A stretch of DNA of 64,000 bases from Amycolatopsis endophytica. Its GTDB lineage: Bacteria; Actinomycetota; Actinomycetes; Mycobacteriales; Pseudonocardiaceae. The stretch is from positions 1,674,001 to 1,738,000 of the forward strand of contig NZ_JACCFK010000001.1 in the NCBI RefSeq assembly GCF_013410405.1, in the 5' to 3' direction. How positions within the stretch are numbered: position 1 is the first letter of the stretch; every line of letters starts with the position of its first letter. Made by a program: the position numbers and the translations under genes. Under the pieces are notes generated by a model. The model saw only the letters and a list, made by a program, of their open reading frames with translations. It did no database searches and had not been told where the DNA came from. This document shows, piece after piece, positions 8,362 to 17,057 of this stretch.

Positions 8362-9473
8362 GACCCGTCCTCCAGGGGTAGTTCGGCGCGGACCTCGAAC
8401 CCGCCGTCGACGGCGCGGGCTTCCGTCCGGCCACCGAGGGTGGTGGCGCGTTCCTGCATGCCACGCAGGCCGTTGCCGATGGTCGGATGGTCGGCGCCGC
8501 GGCCGTCGTCACGCACCACGAGCTGGAAGTGCCCGTCCCGCCGGGCGAAGCGGATGTCGACGGTGCGGGGCTGGTTGGCGTGGCGGACCACGTTGGTCAG
8601 CGACTCCTGCAGGATGCGGTAGGCCGCGCCGTCGACCGGCGCGGGCAGGTCGCCGGGCGTGCCGTGCACGCGGACGGTGAGGCCGGTGGCCCGGGTGTGG
8701 TCGAGCAGCTCGTCGAGTTGCCGCAGGCTCGGCGCGGGCCCGAGCCCTTGGCCGGAACGCAGGACGGTGACGGTGGCGCGGAGGTCGGCGAGCGCGGCGG
8801 CGCTGGCCTCCTTGATCGCCTGCAGCGCGGCGACGGCCTGGTCCGGCCGCCGGTCCGCGACGTGCACCGCGACGCCCGCCTGGACGTTGATCATGGCCAG
8901 GCTGTGGGCGACGACGTCGTGCACCTCGCGGGCGATGCGCAGGCGTTCCTGTTCGGCCAGCCGCGACTGCCGCTCCGCCGCTTCCTGCCGCACGGCCTGC
9001 CTCGCCGCGGCCCGGTTGCGGACGGCGGTCCCGGTACCGACGACGGCGACGAGCCACACCGTCAGCAGCCCCGCGCGCGCGTCGAGGACAAATGTGCCGC
9101 CGGTCGCCAGGTGCACGACCAGGGCCAGCAGCACCATGACCGCACCGGTGACCCCCGCGACGAGCGGTCCCCGGCGGCGGGTGAGCACGAACAACGCGAC
9201 GGTCGGCAGGACCATCGCCGGACCGCTCGGCTGGCCCGACGTGTAGTAGGCCCAGGTCACGCCCGCCGTGACGACGAAGACCGGCAGCGGCACCCGCCGG
9301 GCGGCGGACAACGGCAGCGCCGCACCCGCGAGCCACAGGTAGCCGGGCAGATCGAGCGGATTCCCCTGGCCACGGCCCGCCGCCGTGGTCACCCCGAGCA
9401 CGAACACCATCGGGACGAGGGTGAGCACCACGTCCGCGAGGGAGGGCCACCTGCCGGGAGCACGCACGACCAC
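8358..9473 (-). CDS. Two-component sensor histidine kinase (HisKA_3 type)
   Basis: A 371-residue membrane sensor. The first ~150 residues contain about five hydrophobic helices with very short loops and no large outer domain, so the signal is probably sensed in the membrane. The phospho-acceptor H185 lies in AREVHDVVAHSL, the dimerisation motif of the HisKA_3 family that pairs with NarL regulators. The ATP-binding domain follows, with an N-box in ILQESLTNVVRHA and the G-boxes VRDDGRG and GNGLRGMQERA. It is transcribed first, before its response regulator. The start is an ATG/GTG near 9473 taken from the reading frame; no other start is clearly better. Confidence 0.92.
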   Translation of the reverse strand: MVVRAPGRWPSLADVVLTLVPMVFVLGVTTAAGRGQGNPLDLPGYLWLAGAALPLSAARRVPLPVFVVTAGVTWAYYTSGQPSGPAMVLPTVALFVLTRRRGPLVAGVTGAVMVLLALVVHLATGGTFVLDARAGLLTVWLVAVVGTGTAVRNRAAARQAVRQEAAERQSRLAEQERLRIAREVHDVVAHSLAMINVQAGVAVHVADRRPDQAVAALQAIKEASAAALADLRATVTVLRSGQGLGPAPSLRQLDELLDHTRATGLTVRVHGTPGDLPAPVDGAAYRILQESLTNVVRHANQPRTVDIRFARRDGHFQLVVRDDGRGADHPTIGNGLRGMQERATTLGGRTEARAVDGGFEVRAELPLEDGS

Positions 9474-9552
9474 GAAGCTACGTCAGACGGCGGGCCACCG
9501 CGTCCGTCGAAAAGCGGCTCTTGGGTTACGACTCGTGCGGTAGGCGGACCGG

Positions 9553-10050
9553 TCAGGGCAGGCGCGGCAGGACTTCGCGCCACGCTTCGAGTTCGCGGCG
9601 CAGCTCCTCGCGCCCGACGAAACCGGCGATGGCGACCGCGGGCTGGACGACGTTGCGCACCCGCCGCAGCGTGCGCATCTTGTCGACGTCCTCGGCCCGG
9701 TAGGCCCACTCCACGGCATCCGCCTCCGCCGGGGTCAGGCCGGCCAGGGCCAGGCACGCGGCCACCACCTCGTCCGCGTCCAGCCCCGCACCGGCCGGAT
9801 CGTCCAGGGTGCGGAAGAGGTTCGCCTCCCGTGGACGGACCTCGCGGTCCTCCAGCGCGCCCTCCTCGCGGGCGGTTTCGAGGGCCGACACCGCGAGCCG
9901 GGCCCATTCGGCGCGGGCCTCGTCCGCCGTCCTCGCCCGGAGCGTCGCCGTCTGGATGAGGCCCAGCCAGTTGCCGCCGCCGCGCGTCTCCCGCAACCGG
10001 GCACGCTGCTCCTCGCGCGGAAGCCGCCGGAGCTCGTCAGCCAGATCCAC
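9553..10050 (-). CDS. Putative immunity protein for the RHS toxin
   Basis: A 165-residue protein, rich in Glu, Arg, Ala and Leu and almost certainly all-helical, without signal peptide or known motif. Its GTG start lies 14 bases inside the end of the RHS toxin gene, so the two are translationally coupled. In polymorphic toxin systems the gene directly after the toxin tip nearly always encodes the specific immunity protein; that rule, not homology, is the basis of the call. It would bind and block the ~140-residue toxin domain in the cytoplasm of the producer and its kin. Alternatively it could be an unrelated downstream protein. Confidence 0.6.
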   Translation of the reverse strand: MDLADELRRLPREEQRARLRETRGGGNWLGLIQTATLRARTADEARAEWARLAVSALETAREEGALEDREVRPREANLFRTLDDPAGAGLDADEVVAACLALAGLTPAEADAVEWAYRAEDVDKMRTLRRVRNVVQPAVAIAGFVGREELRRELEAWREVLPRLP

Positions 10051-13000
10051 GGATCGGGTTCCTTTCGAAGCCGTCCATCACACCGTGCTGCCCGAACGCG
10101 TTCACACCCTCCTCGATGATGGCGTCCGGGTCCTGCTGCACATTGTGGAGGTAGTGCCCGCTGTGGTTGTCGATCTCCAGGCCGAAGTACCCCGCGTCGG
10201 ACGATCCGGCGACGTTGGCCTGGCCCGCGGCGCGCACCGGCCCGCCGCCCGCGATCGCGGCGTGGCTGATCTCGTCGCCGTTGACGTTGTGCGGCGCGAC
10301 CCGCAGATCGCCGTCGGCGGTGACCACCCACTTCAGCTGGCCATCGCCCTGGGCGATCATGGCGTCGAACTCCGGGGTGCCGGGCGTGGTCGGCTCGACC
10401 CCGTTGCGCCGCATCACTTCGAGCTCGTCGTTGAGCTGGTCCGGCTGCTGGTTCTGGAAGGTGCACCCCTCCAGGCCCAGCGGGTCGATCCAGCCCGTGG
10501 GGTTGCGGACATAGCCCTGGGTGTTCGGTGACGGCGCGAGCCCGAGCGGGTCGTGTGAGACGTAGCGGCCGGTCGCCGGGTCGTAGTAGCGCTGGTAGTT
10601 GTAGTGCAGCCCGGTCTCGGCGTCGAAGTACTGACCGGGGAAGCGCAATGGCGTGCCGGCCCGCCCGGACAACCTCCCCAGCGCCTCGCCCCACAATGTC
10701 GTCTGGTGCTGCCAGGCCAGGCCGCCGTGCTCGTCGACCAGTTCGGTCGGAGCACCCACGAGGTCGGTGACGATCGAGTAGAACTCGCGGTCGATCCAGC
10801 CCTGCGACGCGTCGCGGGCCCGCCGCGTCTGCACCAGCGGCCGATGCTTGCCCGGTTCCCAGTCCCAGGTCGTGGCGTCCACGCCGTTGTGCACCTGTTC
10901 GGCGAGCGTGGTCCCGTCCCAGATGAAGTCGACCTGCTCCACGACGGCGCCGCCGTGGCCGAGGCGCTGCTTGGCGATGCGGCGGCCGAGCGGGTCGTAG
11001 GCGTAGCGCCAGCGTGAACCGTCGGGGGTCACGACGGCCACGAGCCGGTCCTCGGCGTCCCAGGTGTAGCGCCAGGTGTCCGGTTTGGCGGACAGCCGCT
11101 TCTTCTGGCGGAGCACGACGCGGCCCTGCGCGTCGTGCTCGTACCGGACGCGGCCGGTCGCGCGCAGCAGCGTTCCGGCGAACTGCCGCGGCGACGGTGG
11201 ATCTCCGGGAACGGCGTCCATCGTGAGGTTGCCCGCCCGGTCGTAGGCGTAGCGCTCGGCACCGGCGGGACTGTCCACACCGGTCACCCGGCCCGCCGCG
11301 TCGAGGTGCAGGCGGCGAGTGCCGAGCAGCAGGTCCTCGATTTCGGCGAGCTGCCCGTCCGGCCGGTACCGGTACTCCCGCCGCTGGACGACCCGCATGC
11401 CCGCGGAAGCCGCGCTGGACACCGTCTGCGACGTGAGCCGGTGGTCGGCGTCCCAGCTCTGCGCCAGGACGGTGCCCGTGTCGAGCAACCGCTCCACTTC
11501 GTGACCTGCCGTGTCGTAGCCGAAGGACATCCGGTGACCGCCCGCGTGCAGCGCCACCGGCCGCGACGCCGCGTCGAACTCCCACGTGCTTTCGGCCCCG
11601 GTCGGCGTGATCCGCCGGACCCGCCGTCCGGCCGCGTCATAAGCCGACCGCACCGCCCGGCCGTTGACCGCTTCCGCGACCACCCGGCCAGCCTGGTCGC
11701 GCTCGTAGACGACTTCGGCGTCGGAGTTGGCCGCCCGCAGCAATCGGCCCATCGGGTCGTAGGCGAAGGTGGCGACGTTGCCGGGCGACCGGCGCTCGAC
11801 GACGTTGCCCACCGCGTCGCGCTCGAACGTCGTGGTCTGTCCGGCACCGTTCGTCTTCGACAGGATCCGGCCGGCCGGGTCGCGGATGTAGCTGACGCGC
11901 CTGCCGTCGAAGTCGGTCTCGCGCAGCAGGTGCCCGGCCGCGTCGTACTCGTAGTGCCAGGTCAGCCGGGCCGCGTTCCGCACCGCGGTGATTCGCAGCT
12001 CGGTGTCGTAGAAGTACTCCAGCCGCGAGCCGTCGGCCTCCGTCCGCACCTTGGGCAGGCCGAAGTGGGTCGTCTCCACCCGCGTCGCCGCGCCCAGCGC
12101 GTCCACACGCTCGACGTGGTTGCCCTCGGCGTCGTAGCGCCACCGCTCCACCGCGCCACTGGGCAGGGTCCGGGTACGCAGGCGTCCCTCGACCGTCCAC
12201 GTCAGGCGCGTCGTCGCGCCCGCCGCGTCGGTGACGCTGGCGATGCGGCCGAACTGGTCACGGGTGCAGGAGGTACCCACACCGTCGCCGGTGTGGACGC
12301 GGACGGGCAGTCCGGCGGCATCGGTCTCGATGACGCGAACCGTGCCCGACGGATCGGTGACCGAGGTGAGCAGACCGTGTTCGTCGTAGGTGTAGGACCG
12401 CACGGCGCCGGCGGGATCGGTGGTGCGCAGGAGGTTTCCCGCCGGGTCGTACTCGCGCCGCCACACCCCGCCGTCCGGCTGCACCACCACGAGCGGCAGG
12501 CCGAAGTCGTTGTACTCGGCGAGTGTCTGCGTGCCGTCGGGGCGCGTGACCGTGGCCAGGTTGCCGTCCTCGTCGTAGGCGTAACGCGTGGTGCGGCCGG
12601 TGGGGTCGGTTTTGGCGGTCAGGCGTCCGTGGCCGGCCCACTCGTAGCGGGTCTGGTGGCCGAGCTGGTCGATCTCCCGGACGAGCTGGTGCAGCTCGTC
12701 GAAGTGGTAGGTCCTGATATGGCCGAGTGAGTCGGTTTCGACGGTGGTCCGGTTCTCCGGGTCGTAGGCGAACGTGCCGCTGAGCATGCCGCCGGAGCCA
12801 TCGGTGCGGACGCACCGTCCATTGTGGTCGTATTCGTAGCCGTACCACTCGCCGCCCCGGTCGTCCCACCGGACGATCCGGCCTGCCTGATCGTAGGTGA
12901 AGCGCATCGGCCGGCCGGACGAGTTGAGCACCTCGACCAGGCGCGATCCGGCGTAGCCGAAACGCACGAGAGTGATGTCCGCGCCCTCGGCCGGACGCAA

Positions 13001-14482
13001 CCGCAGTTCGGTGACGAGGCCGTTCTCGCTGTCGACCACCACGTGGTAACCGCCGGAGTGGCGCACCGCGGTGACGACACCGTCCTGGTCGTGCTCGAAG
13101 TCGAGGCGGTGACCGTTGCGGTCGGTGACGGTTTCCAGTGGGGACGTCCGCCCGGCGGGGGCGCCGAAACGCAGTGTGCGGCCCGTGTCCGGCTGCCGGA
13201 TCACGAAGCCGTCGCCGTCCCGGGACAGCGGCCAGCGGGCGCCGGCCGCGGGCAGCACCGGCGCGCCGTCCGCGGGCGGGTCCGGGTAGACCAGGATCAC
13301 CCCGGACGGGCCGGCGTAGCAGACGCCCTGCGCGTCGAGCTCCAGCCGCTGGTCCAATGTGGATGCCCAACTGGGGCCGAAGAGCCGCCCGGACCGGTAG
13401 GACGAGACGTGCGTCCGCTCCAGCACGAGCGGGAGCAGGCCCGCCAGCTCGACGTCGGTCTGGACCAGGAACATCTCGCCGGTCGCCGCATCGATCGGTT
13501 CCTTGCGGCCGCAGCGGCCGACCGGTTCGGTCGCCGTGTCACGCGGATCCGCGGAACCGTCGCGAAGGGAGCCGTCGCCGGGGTGGCTGCCGCCCGGGGT
13601 GCCGTCCACGCCGTCGGGGCTGTTCGGTGCGTCGGGGCTGGCAGGGCCGTCCAGGTCCGGGGTGTCGACCTTCCCGCCACCAGGGGCCGCCGACGGGGAA
13701 GTACCGTCACCGCCACCCAGTTTGCGGCCCAGCCTGCGCAGGGCCCGCATGATCTCATCCAGCTTCTCGATGATCCGGCCGATCCGCGGCGACACGTTCC
13801 CGATCGTCTTGACCAGCTTCCGGATGAAATCCGAAATCCGCGTCACCGCACCCGAAATCGCCGTCGTCGCCTGCGCCGCGATCAACGGCGTCGCAAACCC
13901 CAACGTGCACGCCGCCTCCAACGCCCACGTGATCAGCTTCCCCACCAACTCGGCCACGATGTCGCGCACCATCTCGCGCACGAACCCCACCACCGTGCCC
14001 ATGATCATCACACCGGCCGAAATCCCCTCCGCCAACGACGCCGCCCCCGCGATCGCCTCCGCCTGCTCCGCACCCACACCGCGATAGGCGTCCGCACCCG
14101 CACCCGACCAACCCGCCGTACCGTTGCTCACCTCATTGCCCAGATCCCCCGCGACCGTGCCCACCTCGGCCGCCACATTCGCCCACGTATCCGAAAACGA
14201 CTGGATCACCGGCGGATCACCCGCCAACCAGTCCAACGCCTCCTTCAACGGCCGCACATGCTCGATCAACCACGCCACCCCGTACTGGGCCAACGTCCCC
14301 AACGGATCGATCACCATCGACAACACTTCGAGACCCACACCCAGCGCCCCGAGACCACCCTCGACCCACGACCCGTCCTTCACCCCATTGGACAAATCCT
14401 GCGCCGACTCCACAATCCCGATCCCGGTAACCCCGGTCGTCGTCGACTGAGCCTGAGCAACCAGCGGATTGGCCTCGGTCAT
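10037..14482 (-). CDS. RHS-repeat polymorphic toxin with WXG-like head and novel C-terminal domain
   Basis: A 1481-residue secreted toxin of the Rhs/YD-repeat class. Residues ~1-230 are helical with a W125-S-G motif inside a WXG100/ESX-like region and several hydrophobic helices, pointing to type VII-like export. Residues ~240-320 form a Pro/Gly/Asp linker, then CGRKEPIDAATGEMF (~325) starts the DUF6531-like module before the cage. YD/RHS repeats (Y-x-Y-D-x-x-G-R patterns) run to ~1310, followed by the core end with RYYDPATGRYVSHDPLGL and WIDPLGL. The last ~141 residues after that marker are the variable toxin tip, containing EISHAAIAGGGPVRAAG and NHSGHY; I cannot assign its activity. Start chosen for GAGGGGG seven bases before ATG. 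The next gene overlaps by 14 bases and is its likely immunity gene. Confidence 0.9.
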   Translation of the reverse strand: MTEANPLVAQAQSTTTGVTGIGIVESAQDLSNGVKDGSWVEGGLGALGVGLEVLSMVIDPLGTLAQYGVAWLIEHVRPLKEALDWLAGDPPVIQSFSDTWANVAAEVGTVAGDLGNEVSNGTAGWSGAGADAYRGVGAEQAEAIAGAASLAEGISAGVMIMGTVVGFVREMVRDIVAELVGKLITWALEAACTLGFATPLIAAQATTAISGAVTRISDFIRKLVKTIGNVSPRIGRIIEKLDEIMRALRRLGRKLGGGDGTSPSAAPGGGKVDTPDLDGPASPDAPNSPDGVDGTPGGSHPGDGSLRDGSADPRDTATEPVGRCGRKEPIDAATGEMFLVQTDVELAGLLPLVLERTHVSSYRSGRLFGPSWASTLDQRLELDAQGVCYAGPSGVILVYPDPPADGAPVLPAAGARWPLSRDGDGFVIRQPDTGRTLRFGAPAGRTSPLETVTDRNGHRLDFEHDQDGVVTAVRHSGGYHVVVDSENGLVTELRLRPAEGADITLVRFGYAGSRLVEVLNSSGRPMRFTYDQAGRIVRWDDRGGEWYGYEYDHNGRCVRTDGSGGMLSGTFAYDPENRTTVETDSLGHIRTYHFDELHQLVREIDQLGHQTRYEWAGHGRLTAKTDPTGRTTRYAYDEDGNLATVTRPDGTQTLAEYNDFGLPLVVVQPDGGVWRREYDPAGNLLRTTDPAGAVRSYTYDEHGLLTSVTDPSGTVRVIETDAAGLPVRVHTGDGVGTSCTRDQFGRIASVTDAAGATTRLTWTVEGRLRTRTLPSGAVERWRYDAEGNHVERVDALGAATRVETTHFGLPKVRTEADGSRLEYFYDTELRITAVRNAARLTWHYEYDAAGHLLRETDFDGRRVSYIRDPAGRILSKTNGAGQTTTFERDAVGNVVERRSPGNVATFAYDPMGRLLRAANSDAEVVYERDQAGRVVAEAVNGRAVRSAYDAAGRRVRRITPTGAESTWEFDAASRPVALHAGGHRMSFGYDTAGHEVERLLDTGTVLAQSWDADHRLTSQTVSSAASAGMRVVQRREYRYRPDGQLAEIEDLLLGTRRLHLDAAGRVTGVDSPAGAERYAYDRAGNLTMDAVPGDPPSPRQFAGTLLRATGRVRYEHDAQGRVVLRQKKRLSAKPDTWRYTWDAEDRLVAVVTPDGSRWRYAYDPLGRRIAKQRLGHGGAVVEQVDFIWDGTTLAEQVHNGVDATTWDWEPGKHRPLVQTRRARDASQGWIDREFYSIVTDLVGAPTELVDEHGGLAWQHQTTLWGEALGRLSGRAGTPLRFPGQYFDAETGLHYNYQRYYDPATGRYVSHDPLGLAPSPNTQGYVRNPTGWIDPLGLEGCTFQNQQPDQLNDELEVMRRNGVEPTTPGTPEFDAMIAQGDGQLKWVVTADGDLRVAPHNVNGDEISHAAIAGGGPVRAAGQANVAGSSDAGYFGLEIDNHSGHYLHNVQQDPDAIIEEGVNAFGQHGVMDGFERNPIRGSG

Positions 14483-14549
14483 GCGTCCCCCTCGCGGAAA
14501 AAGCTGCCGAGAGTATGACGTATCTCACCCCGGAAGCGGTTCCGCCAGG

Positions 14550-14877
14550 TCAGCGAGCAGCGAGCTTCGACGCCGTTTCGCTGTCGGCGGGCACGTAGGT
14601 GGTCAGCCGGATCTCCGAGCGGCGCCCGAACCACAGGTGCGTGTACTCGAAGGCGAGCAGCCCGGCGTCCGGGTGCAGAAAGCGCTTCGTGAGGTTGCGC
14701 ATCGGCTGGACCTCGTGCTGGTTCCCCAGCTCCGCGAACTCCGGCGACTCCTGCCGCAGCCGCTTGACCAGCCCCTTCCAGCTCGGCTCGCCGATGTGCT
14801 CGGCCACCGCGGCGCGGAACTGCGCGACCGTGCGCGGCGTCCCTTCCTCCCAGTCGCTGAACCGCGCCGCGGCCGCG
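14550..14877 (-). pseudogene. C-terminal remnant of an XRE/MmyB-type transcriptional regulator
   Basis: Only the ligand-binding half of a MmyB-like regulator is left: FSDWEEGTPRTVAQFRAAV, then RQESPEFAELGNQHEV, KRFLHPDAGLLAFEYTHLW and a TYVPADSETASKL ending, in the order found in intact family members (compare the complete regulator at 41597-42475). The N-terminal XRE helix-turn-helix, about 170-180 residues, is missing. The homology stops abruptly near 14877, exactly where MFS exporter homology begins on the other strand. The open frame runs a little further but its extra residues look unrelated. Without the DNA-binding domain it cannot act as a regulator. Confidence 0.82.
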
Positions 14878-15573
14878 CTGATGGTGCTGCAGGTGCTGTC
14901 GATCATCCGGGCCACCACGAGCGGTGAGCGGCGTTCCCGCACGCTCGGCTACTACGGCGCAACCGGCGGCATCGCCATGGTCGTCAGCCAGTTCCTCGGC
15001 GGTGTCCTGGTGTCCGCGGACCTGGCCGGCAGCGGATGGCGCCCGATCTTCCTGGTCAACGTCCCGATCGGGCTGCTCGGACTGGTACTGGCGCGCCGCC
15101 TGCTGCCGGAGGGCCGCGCGCTGGGCTGGCCGGTGTGGTGCTGGGTACTGCTCGCCGCCTTCCCGGTCGCGGCGCCGTCGTTCGTCGTCGTCGAACGGCG
15201 GCTGGAGGCGCGGGGCGTGACGCCGCTGCTGCCGCCGTCGGTGGTCCGGATACCGAGCATGCGCCGCGGGCTGGGCGTCGCGGTGCCGTTCTTCCTCGGC
15301 TTCGGCGGGTTCCTGCTCGTCTCCGCGCTCACCCTGCAGGACGGCCTGCACCTCGGCCCGCTCGACTCGGGGCTCGCGCTGACCCCGATGGCGCTCGCGT
15401 TCCTGGTGATGTCCCTGGTCAGCAGCTCGCTGGTGACGCGAATCGGCCGCAACACCATCGTCGTCGGCGCCGGGCAGGGCCTGACCGGTCCGACGCTGTT
15501 CCGCGTCATCCTGTCGCGGGTGCCCGCCGGGAGCGCGGGCGCGGGCAGCGGGATGCTGACCACCACGCAGCAG
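14872..15573 (+). pseudogene. Decayed MFS drug exporter (DHA2/EmrB-like)
   Basis: The frame shows pieces of a 14-helix DHA2 exporter: ALMVLQVLSIIRATTSGERR, LGYYGATGGIAMVVSQFLGG, GWRPIFLVNVPIGLLGLVLA, then RALGWPVWCWVLLA, TPLLPPSVVRIPSMRRGLG, LTPMALAFLVMS and GQGLTGPTLFRVILSRVP. Compared with my knowledge of the family, the first ~110 residues are absent, about 25-30 are missing after the ARRLLPE motif, and some 50 between SLVTRIGRN and GQGLTGPT. After TTTQQ the frame drifts into unrelated sequence and continues without a stop into the sigma factor gene. The 5' end abuts the regulator remnant. It is a non-functional relic. Confidence 0.82.
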
Positions 15574-15669
15574 GAATCGCGCTCGCCGCGCGGCGGCTGC
15601 CGGACCCGCGCGGCTGAAAAATTCCGCGGAGGGCGTCGGAGAACCGCGCTCCCGGACGACGATGGGGAT

Positions 15670-16194
15670 GTGAGCGAACCGCGGGTACGACCGGACCCGG
15701 CGTTCGCGCTGCTCGAACTGTACGAGTCGGCGCTGCCGGAGGTGTACGGCTACCTGCTCGCGCGCTGCGGCGATCGGAGCGTCGCCGAGGAACTGACCTC
15801 GGAGACGTTCCTGGGTGCCGTCAGCGCGTGCCGCCGTCCGGGCGCCACACCGGTGAGCACGCCGTGGCTCATCGGGGTCGCCCGGCACAAACTGGTCGAC
15901 CACTGGCGGCGCCGGGAACGCGAGGAGCGTGGACTGCGCGTGGTGCACGAAGCGGAACCGGACACGGTCGACCCGTGGGACGCCGAACTGGACGCGCTGG
16001 TGACCCGCGAGGTGCTCGCGGAGCTGGGCGCCCACCACCGGGCCGCGCTGACGCTGCGGTACCTGGACGGGTTGCGCGTCCCGGAGGTCGCCGGCGTGCT
16101 GGGCCGGACCGTCCACGCCACCGAGGCACTGCTGGTCCGGGCGCGGTCCGCGTTCCGGGCCGTCTACCGGGAGAAGGAGGTGCGTGATGACTGA
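15670..16194 (+). CDS. ECF-type RNA polymerase sigma factor
   Basis: A 174-residue sigma-70-family factor. Region 2 covers ~10-75 with YLLARCGDRSVAEELTSETF (core-binding and -10 recognition) and HKLVDHWRRRERE; region 4 covers ~110-165 with HHRAALTLRYLDGLRVPEVA and TVHATEALLVRARSAF, which reads the -35 element. It would direct transcription of a small regulon including itself. The GTG at 15670 is chosen because the upstream frame belongs to the MFS relic and GGGGAT lies just before it. The following gene overlaps its end by eight bases, so the pair is coupled. No classical anti-sigma factor is adjacent. Confidence 0.88.
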   Translation: MSEPRVRPDPAFALLELYESALPEVYGYLLARCGDRSVAEELTSETFLGAVSACRRPGATPVSTPWLIGVARHKLVDHWRRREREERGLRVVHEAEPDTVDPWDAELDALVTREVLAELGAHHRAALTLRYLDGLRVPEVAGVLGRTVHATEALLVRARSAFRAVYREKEVRDD

Positions 16195-17056
16195 CCGCTT
16201 CGACGCACTCCGCGCCCCGGCCGAGCCGGTCGACCCGGATCCGCGGTTCGCCGTCGACCTGCGCGAGCGACTGCGCCGCGCGGTACTGAACGGAGGAGAA
16301 ATGACCAGCACGGACGCGCCCGCACGGGCGGAACTGCACTCACTGACCCCGTACCTCGCCGTGTCTGACGCGCGGCGGGCGCTGGACTTCTACGTCGACG
16401 TCTTCGATGCCCAGCGCCGGGCCGACCCGATCACCATGCCCGACGGCCGGATCGGGCACGCCGAACTCGCGATCGGCGACAGCGTCCTGATGCTGGCCGA
16501 GGAGTTCCCGGAAGCCGGGCACGTGAGCGCCACCGGCGGTGCGAGCGTCCTCGTCGAGATGCCCGACGTTCAGGGCACGGTCGACCGGGCGGTCGAGCGG
16601 GGCGCCGAGCTGCTCACCCCGGTCGAAGACCGCGGGAACGGGCTGTCCGGCAGCATCCGCGATCCGTTCGGCCAGCGCTGGCAGATCACGCAGGCCCCGG
16701 TCCGGGCCAGCGGACCGGACACCGCGCGTCACGGGCAGGCCATCTACTTCACGTTCCAGGTCCCGGACGACGAACTCGCCAAGTCGTTCTACGGGTCGGT
16801 GCTGGGCTGGCAGTTCTCCCGCGGCAGCGTCGAGGGTGCCTGGCGGTTCGAGGGGCCGGGCCTGGAAGGTGGCCTGTGGGGCGGGCCGCACCAGGTGGGC
16901 TGGAAACTGATGTACGCCGTGGACGACGTCGACGCCGCGGTGGAGCGGGTGCGCGCCGCGGGCGGTCAGGTCAGCGAAGTCGACCGCAAGCCCTACGGGC
17001 TCACGGCCGACTGCACCGACAACCAGGGCATCGAATTCTGGCTCTGGCAGCCGTGA
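16187..17056 (+). CDS. Two-domain VOC (glyoxalase-like) protein coupled to ECF sigma factor
   Basis: A 289-residue protein with a ~38-residue N-terminal tail (DRFDALRAPAEPVDPDPRFA) followed by two vicinal-oxygen-chelate modules, ~45-160 (YLAVSDARRALDFYVDVF, GSIRDPFGQRW) and ~180-289 (IYFTFQVPDDELAKSFYGSV, EFWLWQP). I recall such tails on VOC proteins encoded beside ECF sigma factors, where they may bind the sigma factor. The ATG at 16187 has GAGAAGGAGG just upstream. A second in-frame ATG at 16301 also has a perfect site, GGAGGAGAA, so a shorter VOC-only product is likely too. Ligand and reaction are unknown; antibiotic binding or isomerase activity are options. Confidence 0.82.
   Translation: MTDRFDALRAPAEPVDPDPRFAVDLRERLRRAVLNGGEMTSTDAPARAELHSLTPYLAVSDARRALDFYVDVFDAQRRADPITMPDGRIGHAELAIGDSVLMLAEEFPEAGHVSATGGASVLVEMPDVQGTVDRAVERGAELLTPVEDRGNGLSGSIRDPFGQRWQITQAPVRASGPDTARHGQAIYFTFQVPDDELAKSFYGSVLGWQFSRGSVEGAWRFEGPGLEGGLWGGPHQVGWKLMYAVDDVDAAVERVRAAGGQVSEVDRKPYGLTADCTDNQGIEFWLWQP
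16290..16303 (+). promoter_or_regulatory. Internal ribosome site for a second VOC start
   Basis: CGGAGGAGAA stands directly before an in-frame ATG at 16301, at the boundary between the N-terminal tail and the first VOC domain. It is as good a Shine-Dalgarno site as that of the full-length start at 16187, so two products differing by 38 residues are predicted. Confidence 0.5.
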
Positions 17057-17057
17057 C

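Noticed and set aside
12824..14518. Very long plus-strand open frame opposite the RHS gene
   Set aside because: It is antisense to a clear RHS coding sequence, has low-complexity Arg/Pro composition and no ribosome site. In GC-rich DNA such shadow frames are expected.
14599..16194. Single 531-residue fusion of MFS and sigma factor
   Set aside because: The frame is open only because the decayed MFS remnant lacks stops. Sigma factor homology begins at the GTG 15670 and no family has such a fusion.
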